Of a stretch of DNA of 64,000 nt, positions 37,839-46,418 are shown in pieces; position 1 is the stretch's first letter, and each line of letters begins with the position of its first letter. The stretch is from an uncultured Bacteriovoracaceae bacterium (lineage in GTDB: Bacteria; Bdellovibrionota; Bacteriovoracia; Bacteriovoracales; Bacteriovoracaceae). Below the pieces are notes generated by a model, which saw only the letters and a list, made by a program, of their open reading frames with translations, was not told the DNA's origin and did not search any database. The stretch lies in NCBI GenBank assembly GCA_950054155.1, contig CATLOT010000014.1, positions 27,310-91,309 on the forward strand. The letters run 5' to 3'. The position numbers were made by a program, and so were the translations under genes.

Positions 37839-38039
37839 ATGACAACGAAATCAGCCAAACTTAGAAATCCTCTCAAACTTGCTAAAGAAGAATCTGGCCA
37901 ATCCCTTTTGGAGTACATCCTTCTGACTTCTTTAGTGGGTATCTTTTGTTTAATTGGGGTCAAGACCTTTGGCGGTCATCTCAAAACTCGAATCGAGCAG
38001 ATGAATAAACAAATCACCAAGCATGTGAAGATTGGCTAA
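37839..38039 (+). CDS. Flp-like pilin
   Basis: 66 residues from ATG 37839, after GGAG. The N-terminal leader ends in EESGQSLLEY, a prepilin-type cleavage site with Gly before the mature Gln and a Glu at position five. A hydrophobic helix (ILLTSLVGIFCLIGV) follows, then a short polar tail. This is the layout of Flp/Fap type IVb pilins. It opens the Tad-like locus. The next gene's ATG overlaps its TAA by one base. Confidence 0.85.
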   Translation: MTTKSAKLRNPLKLAKEESGQSLLEYILLTSLVGIFCLIGVKTFGGHLKTRIEQMNKQITKHVKIG

Positions 38040-38389
38040 TGCTCTATGCTCAAGGAATTGTCTCCCTGGGGCTCTTTTTCTTGATCCTAGGGAGCTCTTA
38101 TCAATTAGGACAGAAGGGCTATTGTTTAGCCTACAACTCCGTTAAGCAACTTCGCTCTCTTCAACTTGAGCTTCACGGTCATCTCCATCAGGGCTTTATT
38201 CCCTCCTCATGGCAAGAATCGTGTCGCCCCAATTTTAAAATTAAAAATACAGGGAAAGGAATTGTCCTCTATGAAAAGAACAAGAAAACGATTTACCACA
38301 GGCCCCATTGGTGGCGAGCGAGGAAGCATCACTCTTCTCGCCACTCTCCTTTTAAGTCTCCTCGCTCTTTTCATCATGTTTTCAACTAA
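38039..38389 (+). CDS. TadE-like small membrane protein, C-terminus overlapping next gene
   Basis: 116 residues. The N-terminus is a hydrophobic helix (AQGIVSLGLFFLILGSS) as in pseudopilin-like TadE proteins, followed by a globular part with two Cys. The last 40 residues (from about YEKNKKT) are basic and rich in His, Arg and Ser and lie over the first 119 bases of the next gene in another frame, so this tail may be non-functional or truncated in origin. Coupled to the Flp gene by TAATG. Confidence 0.6.
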   Translation: MLYAQGIVSLGLFFLILGSSYQLGQKGYCLAYNSVKQLRSLQLELHGHLHQGFIPSSWQESCRPNFKIKNTGKGIVLYEKNKKTIYHRPHWWRARKHHSSRHSPFKSPRSFHHVFN

Positions 38390-38873
38390 GAAACTGCTCC
38401 TTCTCAACGAAGAGAGAAAGCAAAGAACGCAAACCTATCTTTGTTTAAAAAGTGCTTTTGACCTCTACGCATCTTTACAAAAATTCATGAAGAGAACCAA
38501 TCTCTCTATTGTCACTCTTAATGCGGCCATCATTGCTTTTAAAAATCCTGCTCTTCATACAATGAAGAAAATGGTTCAACGCTCTCAAGAGCTTAAGCTC
38601 CTCACACTCTCCTCTAAGCTTTACTCCCGCTCGTGTCAGGGTTTACAGCTTAAAATAATGAGAGACGCTTATCCTCTTAAGAGTCCTTTCCCCACTCTCA
38701 AGAGAACACTCTCAGGAACTGTTCTTTTAAGAAAAAAACCTCAAAGCCTCTTTCTCACAAGCAGGAAGAGTTACCCCTTTCTCTTTGTTATTAAGGGCAA
38801 GATCACTTTCGCCCCTCGCCTCCTTCTCACTCAGAGTAAGGAGGTTTTAATCGGGCCGCAGGTGCGCTTCTAA
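38271..38873 (+). CDS. TadG/TadE-like pilus-associated protein
   Basis: 200 residues from ATG 38271, ten bases after AAAGGA. GGERGSITLLATLLLSLLAL matches the RGS-plus-hydrophobic-helix start of TadE/TadG minor pilins. The rest is rich in Lys, Leu and Ser with Cys at YLCLKSAF and SRSCQGLQ. It overlaps the previous gene by 119 bases and the next by one (TAATG). Assignment to TadG rests on the N-terminus and context. Confidence 0.65.
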   Translation: MKRTRKRFTTGPIGGERGSITLLATLLLSLLALFIMFSTKKLLLLNEERKQRTQTYLCLKSAFDLYASLQKFMKRTNLSIVTLNAAIIAFKNPALHTMKKMVQRSQELKLLTLSSKLYSRSCQGLQLKIMRDAYPLKSPFPTLKRTLSGTVLLRKKPQSLFLTSRKSYPFLFVIKGKITFAPRLLLTQSKEVLIGPQVRF

Positions 38874-39452
38874 TGAACTTCACCGCCCTTATTCTTCTCA
38901 TTACTTTTCAATTTCTTATTATTCAATCCACTCTCAAAGGAGTCCGCCATTACTGCCTCACTCAAAAAAGACACCTTACTGCTTTTCAAAAAAAATGGAA
39001 CCGATGAGTCTCTCTCCCCTCGAGAGCGTTGGCAAAATAAAGAAAGAGCTCTTAATCTCAAGTGGAGCGCTCTCTTTATTCTCAGCCACCTTCTCTGGAT
39101 TATTTTACTTCTCTCCCCCAAGGAGCAGGATAAAAGTCAGACTCCCCTTGAAGCGCCCCTTCAGGAGAATCATCAATTTGTCACTCTTCCTGGCTTCATT
39201 TATACACCTGAGCCCAAGCTCGGCCAAAAAATAGATGTCAGCCTCATTAATCAAAGTAATCCAAAGGTCATTCTCAATGCGAGACTTCATCAAATTGCTG
39301 AAGACCCTATGAGTGAATCAGGTCAACGAGCAAAACTAGAGGTCTCAAAAGAAACTCTGAAGATGATCAGAGGTCAAAAAGGGTTGTGGGATATTTTTCC
39401 AGGTCAAAATAGAAATTCAATGAGTGGAGGTCCCTATGAAGTTATTTTGTAA
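38873..39452 (+). pseudogene. CpaB/RcpC-like gene with a frameshift at an A8 run
   Basis: An ATG at 38873 overlaps the preceding TAA and opens a 44-codon frame beginning with a membrane segment (FTALILLITFQFLIIQ), ending in TGA at 39005-39007. From 39003 the next frame is open to TAA at 39450-39452 with 149 codons and has no start codon before 39310. That frame reads DESLSPRERWQNKERALN, a membrane segment, then FVTLPGFIYTPEPKLGQKID and a tail like the end of CpaB. The A8 tract at 38988-38995 would join the two if one A were skipped. Slippage, a real mutation and a sequencing error are all possible. Confidence 0.7.
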
Positions 39453-39783
39453 ACTCCTTGTCCTTCTTACACTCTCCGTAAATGCAACACCTCTATCAAG
39501 AAGGGCCATTATCATCAGTGGATCTCCCAAGGACTGGCAGATGAAGGTCTTAAAGAACTTCCTCACAGAGCACTCTCTTCATGAGTCCTCACTCATTGTT
39601 TGGGACCTTAAGAATACGCAATGCAAGCTGATCAGGGCCGCTCTTTTACAGCTTTGTTTTTCAAAGGGAGAAATGAAGACTGTCATTAGGGATGAGAAAT
39701 TGCTTAAGAAAACAATCGGAAGGCTAATGCTCTATGCTCAAACAGCAAAGGCCCACCAAAAGGAGGGCCAATATGAAAAGTAA
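39436..39783 (+). CDS. Small exported protein in the Tad locus
   Basis: 115 residues from ATG 39436, five bases after GAGG. A signal peptide (to VNA) leads into RRAIIISGSPKDWQMKVLK and a helical, Lys-rich part with two Cys. No family recognised. It overlaps the end of the CpaB-like frame by 17 bases and the secretin start by 11, so it lies within one tightly packed unit. Confidence 0.65.
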   Translation: MKLFCKLLVLLTLSVNATPLSRRAIIISGSPKDWQMKVLKNFLTEHSLHESSLIVWDLKNTQCKLIRAALLQLCFSKGEMKTVIRDEKLLKKTIGRLMLYAQTAKAHQKEGQYEK

Positions 39784-41296
39784 ATTGCTTTGGATTTACT
39801 TCGCTTTTTCTGGGTGGATAGCAAACTTAGGTGTTGTCCCTTTATTGTTGTTTGCAGCTTTTCTCTTCTTACCCATTTTAGTTTTTTTAGCGTTTCTTTT
39901 ATTTCTGGTAACTCTTGTGTTTGAAACCATTACTCAACTCCTATCAACGAACACTTTCAGCAGGTGCAGGTATTCTCAATCTAATAAGTCCCACAACTTA
40001 CGGCCTTATCACCCCCTTGTCAAAGGACTCTTGGCCACTCTTTTCATTTTCTACACGCTCCTTCCTCGCCCAGCTTTGGCATTTTCGGAAAAACAACTAT
40101 TTAGCTCCAGTATCACCCTCTCTATCGGCCAGCTGCATAAAATCCCCGTCCAAGGAGTCATCAAATACAGTTTAGGGAATAAGGAAATTGCAAGTATCAA
40201 AGCCCTTGAGGAGGACGGCTCCCTCTTACTCAAAGGTAAGGGCTTAGGTCACACCGACTTATTTATCTGGCTAAAGGGGAGAAAAAAACCTCTCAAAAAG
40301 CAGATCTTTGTGGTTCATAAATCCCGCTATATTAAACTTAAGGCCCTCGCCTTGGGTCTCTCCAAGACGGGTTTAAAAAGAGTCGTCAGCGGAAATCACC
40401 TCCAAGTAAGTGGAGTCATTAAGAATAAAGAGGACTACCTCCTTCTCGTTAAGACCTTCTTAGAGGAGGAAAAGTATCTCGATCTTTCAAACACGCGCCT
40501 CTCCCCCCATCTCAAGCTCACTCTATATGGGGAACTTCTTGAAGTTTTAAGTGAGCATGATCTTCTTGATGTGAATTGCCAAATGAAAGCCCTCTTCCTT
40601 CACTGTAAAGGCAGTAAGGCCATCAAAGAAGCTCTGAAGGATCTCTCTCACTCCTATCTCATCCGCTGGACGAGTGAAGAGCTCTTTACCATAGGACAAC
40701 AGTATCGAGTCACCCTCACCCTTCAGCAATTTGAAAGCTCAAAGGCCGATGCCTTCAACTTTGGCCTTTCTCAAATTGACGGTAATTTAGGACAAATCCT
40801 CTTTGAAAATCCCCTCTCCCTAATTGAAAAAAACAGCATTCTCCTCAAGGATACGGAGTTTAAGACCCAAACCCTTGCTCATCCCAAGTTAACGGGCAGA
40901 CTCAATCATCCTATAAAAGTGAGACTCGGACAGGAAATTCCCTTCCTTCAAAGTGTGACAAATGGAGTGGCGACCCAACAGTGGCGCTTTGCCGGACTTG
41001 CTATTGATATCCTCCTCAAGCCTCATACAGATCGCGTTCTTGTGGAATTTAAAACCAATCTCTCGCAACCAGGTGAGCGTGGAATAAGCCAAAATCTCCA
41101 GGAAAGCTCGGTTCTGAGCACTTTAAATGAGAATCAAGTTCTCTTTGATATTGGGTTTAACATTAAACAAAAGGGACGCGAGCGCATGCCCTTTCTCTCT
41201 AAAATTCCCCTCTTTGGAAGTCTATTCCAAGGAAGAAGCAAGGGAGAAACATACAAGAAAATACTATGCCTTATTCATGTGGAGAAAGTCTTATGA
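39773..41296 (+). CDS. CpaC/RcpA-like secretin of the Tad locus
   Basis: 507 residues from ATG 39773, five bases after AGGAGGG. The pilus N-domain is at about 120-195 (LSIGQLHKIPVQGVIKYSLG, then DGSLLLKGKGLGHTDLFIW). The secretin domain ends with MPFLSKIPLFGSLFQGRSKG, diagnostic for the family. It forms the outer-membrane channel of the Flp pilus. The first 75 residues form two hydrophobic segments before an internal signal-like stretch ending in RPALAFSE, an unusual extension. Confidence 0.85.
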   Translation: MKSKLLWIYFAFSGWIANLGVVPLLLFAAFLFLPILVFLAFLLFLVTLVFETITQLLSTNTFSRCRYSQSNKSHNLRPYHPLVKGLLATLFIFYTLLPRPALAFSEKQLFSSSITLSIGQLHKIPVQGVIKYSLGNKEIASIKALEEDGSLLLKGKGLGHTDLFIWLKGRKKPLKKQIFVVHKSRYIKLKALALGLSKTGLKRVVSGNHLQVSGVIKNKEDYLLLVKTFLEEEKYLDLSNTRLSPHLKLTLYGELLEVLSEHDLLDVNCQMKALFLHCKGSKAIKEALKDLSHSYLIRWTSEELFTIGQQYRVTLTLQQFESSKADAFNFGLSQIDGNLGQILFENPLSLIEKNSILLKDTEFKTQTLAHPKLTGRLNHPIKVRLGQEIPFLQSVTNGVATQQWRFAGLAIDILLKPHTDRVLVEFKTNLSQPGERGISQNLQESSVLSTLNENQVLFDIGFNIKQKGRERMPFLSKIPLFGSLFQGRSKGETYKKILCLIHVEKVL

Positions 41297-42387
41297 GTGC
41301 ACTTCCTAGTTTCTACAAAACAGAGAGTTATTACCAAGAAATCATTCGCTCTCACATTCGAGAGAGAATGAAGAGAAGTGATTGGGAGGTTTTTGAAAAG
41401 CCCCATTTTTTTATGAAAGAACTCCACGAGCAAGGCTATGAACTTAGTGATATCGAAGTTAAATCTCTCAGTCTTTGGCTTGAGCATCTCATCTCTCTTA
41501 AGTTCATTCGAGAAATTATAGAAAGTACCGAAGCCATCGAAGAAGTCATTATTCACAACGCCTCTTGGATTCAAGTCATTGCTAAAAACAGAAAGGAATT
41601 CTTTGGACCCTTTCTCAGTGAAGAAGATTTTGAACTGGCCTTGGAGGTCTTTAGTTTTAAGCAACGCCTCCTTTGGAATCGATCTTCCCCTTTTCTCTCT
41701 TTTCAGGTGCATCTCTTTAGTCAGTCATGGCGGGCCGCCCTCATGCATGAAAGTTTGAGTAAAGGGAGTAAGCTCTTTTTACGCTCGCAAAGAAAAACTC
41801 TCTTTCCCCTTGAGAGCTACCGAGTGACGGGAGGACAGGCCCATCTTATTAAAGAGTGTATTACCCATAAGAAGAATATTATTGTCTCGGGGGCCACTGG
41901 CTCGGGAAAGACCAGTTTTCTTAAAACACTAACTCAATTCATCCCAGAGCGAGAGCACCTCATTACTTTAGAAGACACCAGTGAATTGACTCCTCAAAGC
42001 CCTTTTGCGACAGAACTTATCGCAAGCCCTGAGTCAGGAAAATCGCTGAATGATTATTGCCACTACGCTCTTCGCATGCGACCAGATCGGATGATTCTAG
42101 GCGAGATACGCTCCCACGAGGTCGTTCCCTTCCTCTTGAGTATCAACACTGGTCATGGCGGAATGATGGCCTCCCTTCATGCAAACTCTGCAATTGATGC
42201 CATTCATCGTCTGTGTTTACTCTTTCAAATTTATTCAAAGCAGACATCGGTGAACTATCCTGATGTCTTAAAACTTGTGTGCCAGGGAGTTGATTATATT
42301 TTTCATCTTGAAAATAAGAGCATTACCAATATTTTAGAAATAAAAGGTTGTGAAGGGACAACTCCCTATTATGAATTATGGAATTAG
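41293..42387 (+). CDS. cpaF: CpaF/TadA-type pilus ATPase
   Basis: 364 residues from ATG 41293, overlapping the secretin stop (ATGA). It powers Flp pilus assembly at the inner membrane. Walker A is GATGSGKTS, followed by ITLEDTSEL, RMRPDRMILGEIR (Walker B) and GHGGMMASLHANS with the His box. The N-terminal part is shorter than in most CpaF proteins (usually over 400 residues). No TadZ gene is present next to it. Convergent with lysC, four-base overlap. Confidence 0.92.
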   Translation: MSALPSFYKTESYYQEIIRSHIRERMKRSDWEVFEKPHFFMKELHEQGYELSDIEVKSLSLWLEHLISLKFIREIIESTEAIEEVIIHNASWIQVIAKNRKEFFGPFLSEEDFELALEVFSFKQRLLWNRSSPFLSFQVHLFSQSWRAALMHESLSKGSKLFLRSQRKTLFPLESYRVTGGQAHLIKECITHKKNIIVSGATGSGKTSFLKTLTQFIPEREHLITLEDTSELTPQSPFATELIASPESGKSLNDYCHYALRMRPDRMILGEIRSHEVVPFLLSINTGHGGMMASLHANSAIDAIHRLCLLFQIYSKQTSVNYPDVLKLVCQGVDYIFHLENKSITNILEIKGCEGTTPYYELWN

Positions 42388-43466
42388 GAAAAGTAGCGCT
42401 CATACCACAGGTTAAGAACATCTTGAATATCCTTTGCGGGATGATAGAAGCTTCTATAGCACTCACCACGATCAATTTCTGATTGCTCAATATCTAACGA
42501 CTCAACTCCATGACCGATCAAGGTGATAATAAGTCCGTCACTTCGCTCTTTCAGAGTTAAGCCGATCAGGTCTTTTGAACACGCATGATCGCCACCAACC
42601 CAGGTTCCTCCCTCTTGAGGGGCCTTGGTCTTTCCAACCCTTAAAGGTATTTTCTTCTCTTTTAAAGGGGCTAAGGTTTTAGGAAAGAGAACCTTGGCAC
42701 CGGCCTTAGCAAGAAGTGTGGCCTCGCGATAACTGAGAGTATCGAGGCGTCTTGCCCTTTCAATGATATGAGGATCGGCTGTATAGACTCCATCAACGTC
42801 AGTCCAAATATGCACTTCCTTGGCATCGAAGGCACCAGCCAATAGAGTCGCCGTGTAGTCACTGCCCTCTCTTCCTAGTGTTGTTCTCTTTCCCAGAGAA
42901 TCAGCCCCCAAGAAGCCTTGGGTGACAAAGAGTGTATTGTCTTGAGCACGGCCCTTTAAAAGCTGAACACGCTCTAAGATGAGCTCTTCCTGAGGAAAGG
43001 CCATGCCATAGGTTGAATCGGTTTTTATGACAGTTGTCGCATCAAGGAGTTCGACTTGATAAGGAAGGTTTTGTTCCTTACTAAGAACCCAAGCGAAGAG
43101 CTGGCTTGAAATTCTCTCACCAAAGCTTAAGAGATGATCACGATGTTCGTAAGAGAGTTCTGCGTTTTCTCTGATTTGAATAAGCTCGGCTTCAAGGGTA
43201 GTAATAAGATTTTCAAAGGCTTCTTCACAACAAAGGTCACGGGCCATGATTCTGTGACGCTCTTTAAGAGCTCCCCATAAAGCGCTTTCATCTTCCCCCT
43301 TCTTAAGAAGAGAGAAGAGTTCCTCCAGTTCATTGGTTGTATTATAAGTCGCACTTATAACGACAACACCAAGATCTGCAGTATCCTTTACAACACGAAC
43401 GCAGTCCCTAAGAGCATTTGCATCTCTTACGGAACTGCCTCCAAATTTTGCGACGACTTTCTTCAT
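42384..43466 (-). CDS. lysC: Aspartate kinase
   Basis: 360 residues. It phosphorylates aspartate, the first step to lysine, threonine and methionine. KKVVAKFGGSSVRD and FGERISSQLFAW, then TLGREGSDYTA and WTDVDGVYTADPHI are the catalytic stretches. The regulatory ACT region is short, so feedback control may be limited. The stop of ettA overlaps its start by one base. Also convergent with cpaF. Confidence 0.92.
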   Translation of the reverse strand: MKKVVAKFGGSSVRDANALRDCVRVVKDTADLGVVVISATYNTTNELEELFSLLKKGEDESALWGALKERHRIMARDLCCEEAFENLITTLEAELIQIRENAELSYEHRDHLLSFGERISSQLFAWVLSKEQNLPYQVELLDATTVIKTDSTYGMAFPQEELILERVQLLKGRAQDNTLFVTQGFLGADSLGKRTTLGREGSDYTATLLAGAFDAKEVHIWTDVDGVYTADPHIIERARRLDTLSYREATLLAKAGAKVLFPKTLAPLKEKKIPLRVGKTKAPQEGGTWVGGDHACSKDLIGLTLKERSDGLIITLIGHGVESLDIEQSEIDRGECYRSFYHPAKDIQDVLNLWYERYFS

Positions 43467-45160
43467 TAATCTCTTTTAAGTTTCTTATAAGAAATACGCT
43501 TCGGTTCAAGGGCCTGCTCCCCAAGACGTTTTCTCTTATCTTCTTCATATTCAGAAAAATTTCCATCAAACCACATCACTTGACTATCCCCTTCAAAAGC
43601 AAGGATGTGAGTGGCGATTCTATCGAGGAAGAAACGGTCGTGGGAAATAACGACGGCACAGCCAGCAAAATCCACAAGTGCTTTTTCAAGAGCTTGAAGA
43701 GTATTCACATCAAGATCGTTGGTCGGCTCATCGAGAAGAAGGACATTTCCCCCCTCTTTAAGAGTACAGGCCAGATGGACACGGTTTCTCTCTCCACCAG
43801 AAAGTTCAGAAACCTTTTTCTTTTGGTCCTCGCCAGTAAAATTGAATTTACCAATATAGGCGCGAGCATTAACTTCTTTTTCACCTAGCTTAATAAGTTC
43901 CGTTCCTCCACTGACAACATCGACAATGGTTGCATTGGCATCAAGGTCTCTGCCCTGATCCACATAACCAAGTTTAACAGTCTCACCGACTTTAAAACTT
44001 CCAGCATCAGGTGTCTCTTGGCCCATAATCATTCTAAAGAGAGTTGTCTTACCGGCACCGTTTGGACCGATAACCCCGACAATCCCTCCAGGAGGAAGCT
44101 TAAAGGAAAGGTTCTCATAGAGGACTTTTTCTCCGAAGGCCTTCGAGATTTCCTGAGCGTCAATAACCACATCACCAAGACGTGGCCCTGGTGGGATATA
44201 AATTTCATTCGTCTCTGAATATTTTTCCTTAGACTCTTTAACTCTTTGCTCATAATCCTTGATACGGGCTTTTGATTTCGCCTGACGCGCTTTAGGAGAA
44301 GAGTTAATCCAATCAAGTTCTTCTTTAAGAGCTTTTTGCTTCTTACTTTCTGCTTTTTCCTCTTGCTTAAGACGAGCATGCTTTTGCTCAAGCCAACCGG
44401 TATAATTCCCCTCAAAAGGAATTCCTTGACCTCGGTCGAGTTCAAGAATCCAACCAGCAACATTATCGAGAAAGTAACGGTCGTGAGTAACCGCAATAAC
44501 AGTTCCCTTATAATTTTGAAGATGCCTTTCAAGCCAGTAAACAGTTTCAGCATCAAGGTGGTTCGTAGGCTCATCGAGCAGAAGAATATCAGGTTCTTTA
44601 AGAAGGAGACGGCAAAGAGCAACCCTTCTCTTTTCACCACCCGAGAGAACACCGCATTTTTGTTCGCTAGGTGGACAGCGAAGAGCATCCATCGCTAACT
44701 CAAGACGACTATCGATATCCCAAGCATTGCTTGCATCAAGGCGGTCTTGAAGCTTCGCCTGCTTTTCAAGAAGCTTATTCATTTCATCATCGCTCATAGG
44801 CTCTGAGAACTTCATGGAAATATCTTCAAATTCCTTCAGGTCATCCATAATCTCTTGAACACCTTCAGAAACCACATCACGTACAGTCTTTTCAGGATCA
44901 AGCTTTGGCTCCTGCTCAAGAAAACCGACACTATAGCCTTTTGAAATTGTCGTCTCACCAAGATGGTCTTCGTCAATTCCCGCCATGATTCTCAAGAGGG
45001 TCGACTTACCAGCTCCGTTTAGACCAAGCACACCAATCTTTGCCCCATAAAAGTAAGAGAGGCTAATATCTTTGAGGACATGCTTTTGCTTATAAACCTT
45101 ACCCACTCGATTCATAGAGTAGATAATCTGCTTTTCATTTTGGGGACGATCTTTCGCCAT
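43466..45160 (-). CDS. ettA: Energy-dependent translational throttle protein EttA (ABC-F)
   Basis: 564 residues, cytoplasmic ribosome-associated ATPase gating early elongation. It opens with IYSMNRVGKVYKQKHVLKDI, the EttA signature. Walker A motifs are GLNGAGKST and GPNGAGKTT; ABC signatures are LSGGEKRR and LSGGERNR. The arm region between has GWLEQKHARLKQEE. A hairpin directly before the start overlaps the AAAGGA ribosome-binding site. Two-gene unit with lysC, downstream of the TadB/TadC-like gene. Confidence 0.96.
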   Translation of the reverse strand: MAKDRPQNEKQIIYSMNRVGKVYKQKHVLKDISLSYFYGAKIGVLGLNGAGKSTLLRIMAGIDEDHLGETTISKGYSVGFLEQEPKLDPEKTVRDVVSEGVQEIMDDLKEFEDISMKFSEPMSDDEMNKLLEKQAKLQDRLDASNAWDIDSRLELAMDALRCPPSEQKCGVLSGGEKRRVALCRLLLKEPDILLLDEPTNHLDAETVYWLERHLQNYKGTVIAVTHDRYFLDNVAGWILELDRGQGIPFEGNYTGWLEQKHARLKQEEKAESKKQKALKEELDWINSSPKARQAKSKARIKDYEQRVKESKEKYSETNEIYIPPGPRLGDVVIDAQEISKAFGEKVLYENLSFKLPPGGIVGVIGPNGAGKTTLFRMIMGQETPDAGSFKVGETVKLGYVDQGRDLDANATIVDVVSGGTELIKLGEKEVNARAYIGKFNFTGEDQKKKVSELSGGERNRVHLACTLKEGGNVLLLDEPTNDLDVNTLQALEKALVDFAGCAVVISHDRFFLDRIATHILAFEGDSQVMWFDGNFSEYEEDKRKRLGEQALEPKRISYKKLKRD

Positions 45161-45169
45161 AGAATGATC

Positions 45170-45200
45170 CTTTGTCTGTAAGAAAGTATTTCAGACAAAG
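45170..45200 (-). promoter_or_regulatory. Hairpin overlapping the ettA ribosome-binding site
   Basis: On the minus strand CTTTGTCTG (45200-45192) and CAGACAAAG (45178-45170) form a perfect nine-pair stem with a 13-base loop. The 3' arm includes AAAG of the AAAGGA ribosome-binding site ten bases before the ettA ATG. It may control ettA translation, and it follows directly on the stop of the gene upstream. Confidence 0.5.
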
Positions 45201-46139
45201 TTATACAATGACTAAGGCATAGAGTCCAAATGCGGAGACCAGAAAGAGGCAGGGCAAAATAAAGAAGAGTGCCCAAGCAAAACTAAGAACCTTAAGACGA
45301 GCGAGAAATAGCTGCTCCTTGTCGTGAGCCAGGTGACCAAGGTCCTCCTCAAGTTGATCCACAGACTCTTTCTGACAAGCCCCTTGCTTTCTCCATTGCA
45401 ATAAAGTGGCCTTCAAACGCTTATTCATTTGAGCGTCTCTCCCTTTGAGCTTGAGGTCACTCTCTTTCAGTCTGGCATGGGTGAGCGAACCTCTAAAGCG
45501 GATCATATGCAACTCCAGGAGTGCATAAGAAAAGGTATCTAAAGGAGCAAAAATTGAAGAGCGTAACTTTTTAAGACCAAACCTATAGACAACCCCACCC
45601 AGTGCCTGAAAGCCCAGTAAAAAGAGAATCATTTCAAGTTTGAATCTGGCCTCAAGAAGAAACTTAAAAGCGAAAAAGTAGAGCCAAATAAAGATGAGCA
45701 TTGCGCCAGATTGAAGTACCGCTTCTTTTAACAGCTCCTTCTCCCGGGTGGTTCGTTTCAGGTCCTGACGCAAGGTCTTCTTCAAGGTCCTTATCATTTG
45801 ATAAAGAGGTGCGCCCCGTTTTTGGGCCTCTTCCCAGATGAAGTCGAGAACTTGATTATAATGCTTATAGTCGCCAACCTCCTGAGACCTTTGCGTCAGT
45901 TCAACACCCATTTCATTTGGTCCAAATGAGTCCAGCCAGAGGTAGAGCTCCTCCCCCTTTTCAAGAATCCCTTTTTTCCAGATGACAGACTTCACCACTT
46001 TCCAACTTCTTAAGTAAGTTTCCGCTGGTAAGAAAAGAAGAAAGAGGAGCAAAAGAGACAGAGTAAAGAGCGTAATAAGATTCATGGCCCTATGCGAAGC
46101 AAGTTTTAAGCCAGCTTTAAATTGACGAGCCGTGCCCAT
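45201..46139 (-). CDS. TadB/TadC-like (T2SSF) inner-membrane protein
   Basis: 312 residues. Membrane segments lie at about 20-40, 145-165, 170-190 and 285-312. Between them are GAPLYQMIRTLKKTLRQDLKR, resembling the cytoplasmic T2SSF helices, and the C-terminal RLKVLSFAWALFFILPCLFLV segment resembles TadC ends. It may be the platform protein of the Flp pilus, separated from the CpaF gene by lysC and ettA. The start has no clear ribosome-binding site. Family call is inference. Confidence 0.6.
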   Translation of the reverse strand: MGTARQFKAGLKLASHRAMNLITLFTLSLLLLFLLFLPAETYLRSWKVVKSVIWKKGILEKGEELYLWLDSFGPNEMGVELTQRSQEVGDYKHYNQVLDFIWEEAQKRGAPLYQMIRTLKKTLRQDLKRTTREKELLKEAVLQSGAMLIFIWLYFFAFKFLLEARFKLEMILFLLGFQALGGVVYRFGLKKLRSSIFAPLDTFSYALLELHMIRFRGSLTHARLKESDLKLKGRDAQMNKRLKATLLQWRKQGACQKESVDQLEEDLGHLAHDKEQLFLARLKVLSFAWALFFILPCLFLVSAFGLYALVIV

Positions 46140-46155
46140 TTTGCCAAACTGAGGT

Positions 46156-46413
46156 ATGATGAAAAATCAAATCCTTAAAGAGCTCTCAGTCTCTGAACTT
46201 AATGCCAGAGCCGAGCTCCTCAAAGAGTTATGCCTAAATCTTGATCCTTATACGCCCTTATCTGATGAAGATAAGACGACTCTTAATGATTTAGGATTTG
46301 AAGAACTCGATGACCCCTTTCGCCTCACAAATGCGCTTATTCTCTCTATGGAAGATACTCTTGAAGAGATCCAAAAAAGAGAAGATCCATCTTCAGGCCC
46401 AACACTGCACTAG
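46156..46413 (+). CDS. Small acidic protein of unknown function
   Basis: 85 residues; ATGATG lies directly after GAGGT, so the second ATG (46159) is equally possible. Helical and acidic (SEDEDKTTL-like stretch, then LGFEELDDPF). No family recognised. Six bases precede the methyltransferase gene, suggesting one transcript. Divergent by 16 bases from the TadB/TadC-like gene. Confidence 0.6.
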   Translation: MMKNQILKELSVSELNARAELLKELCLNLDPYTPLSDEDKTTLNDLGFEELDDPFRLTNALILSMEDTLEEIQKREDPSSGPTLH

Positions 46414-46418
46414 AATAT

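Noticed and set aside
39004..39234. Frame starting ATG 39004 overlapping the TGA (79 codons)
   Set aside because: It is in the third frame and its composition is poor; the overlapping frame to 39452 has membrane and CpaB-like features, so this one is treated as a shadow.
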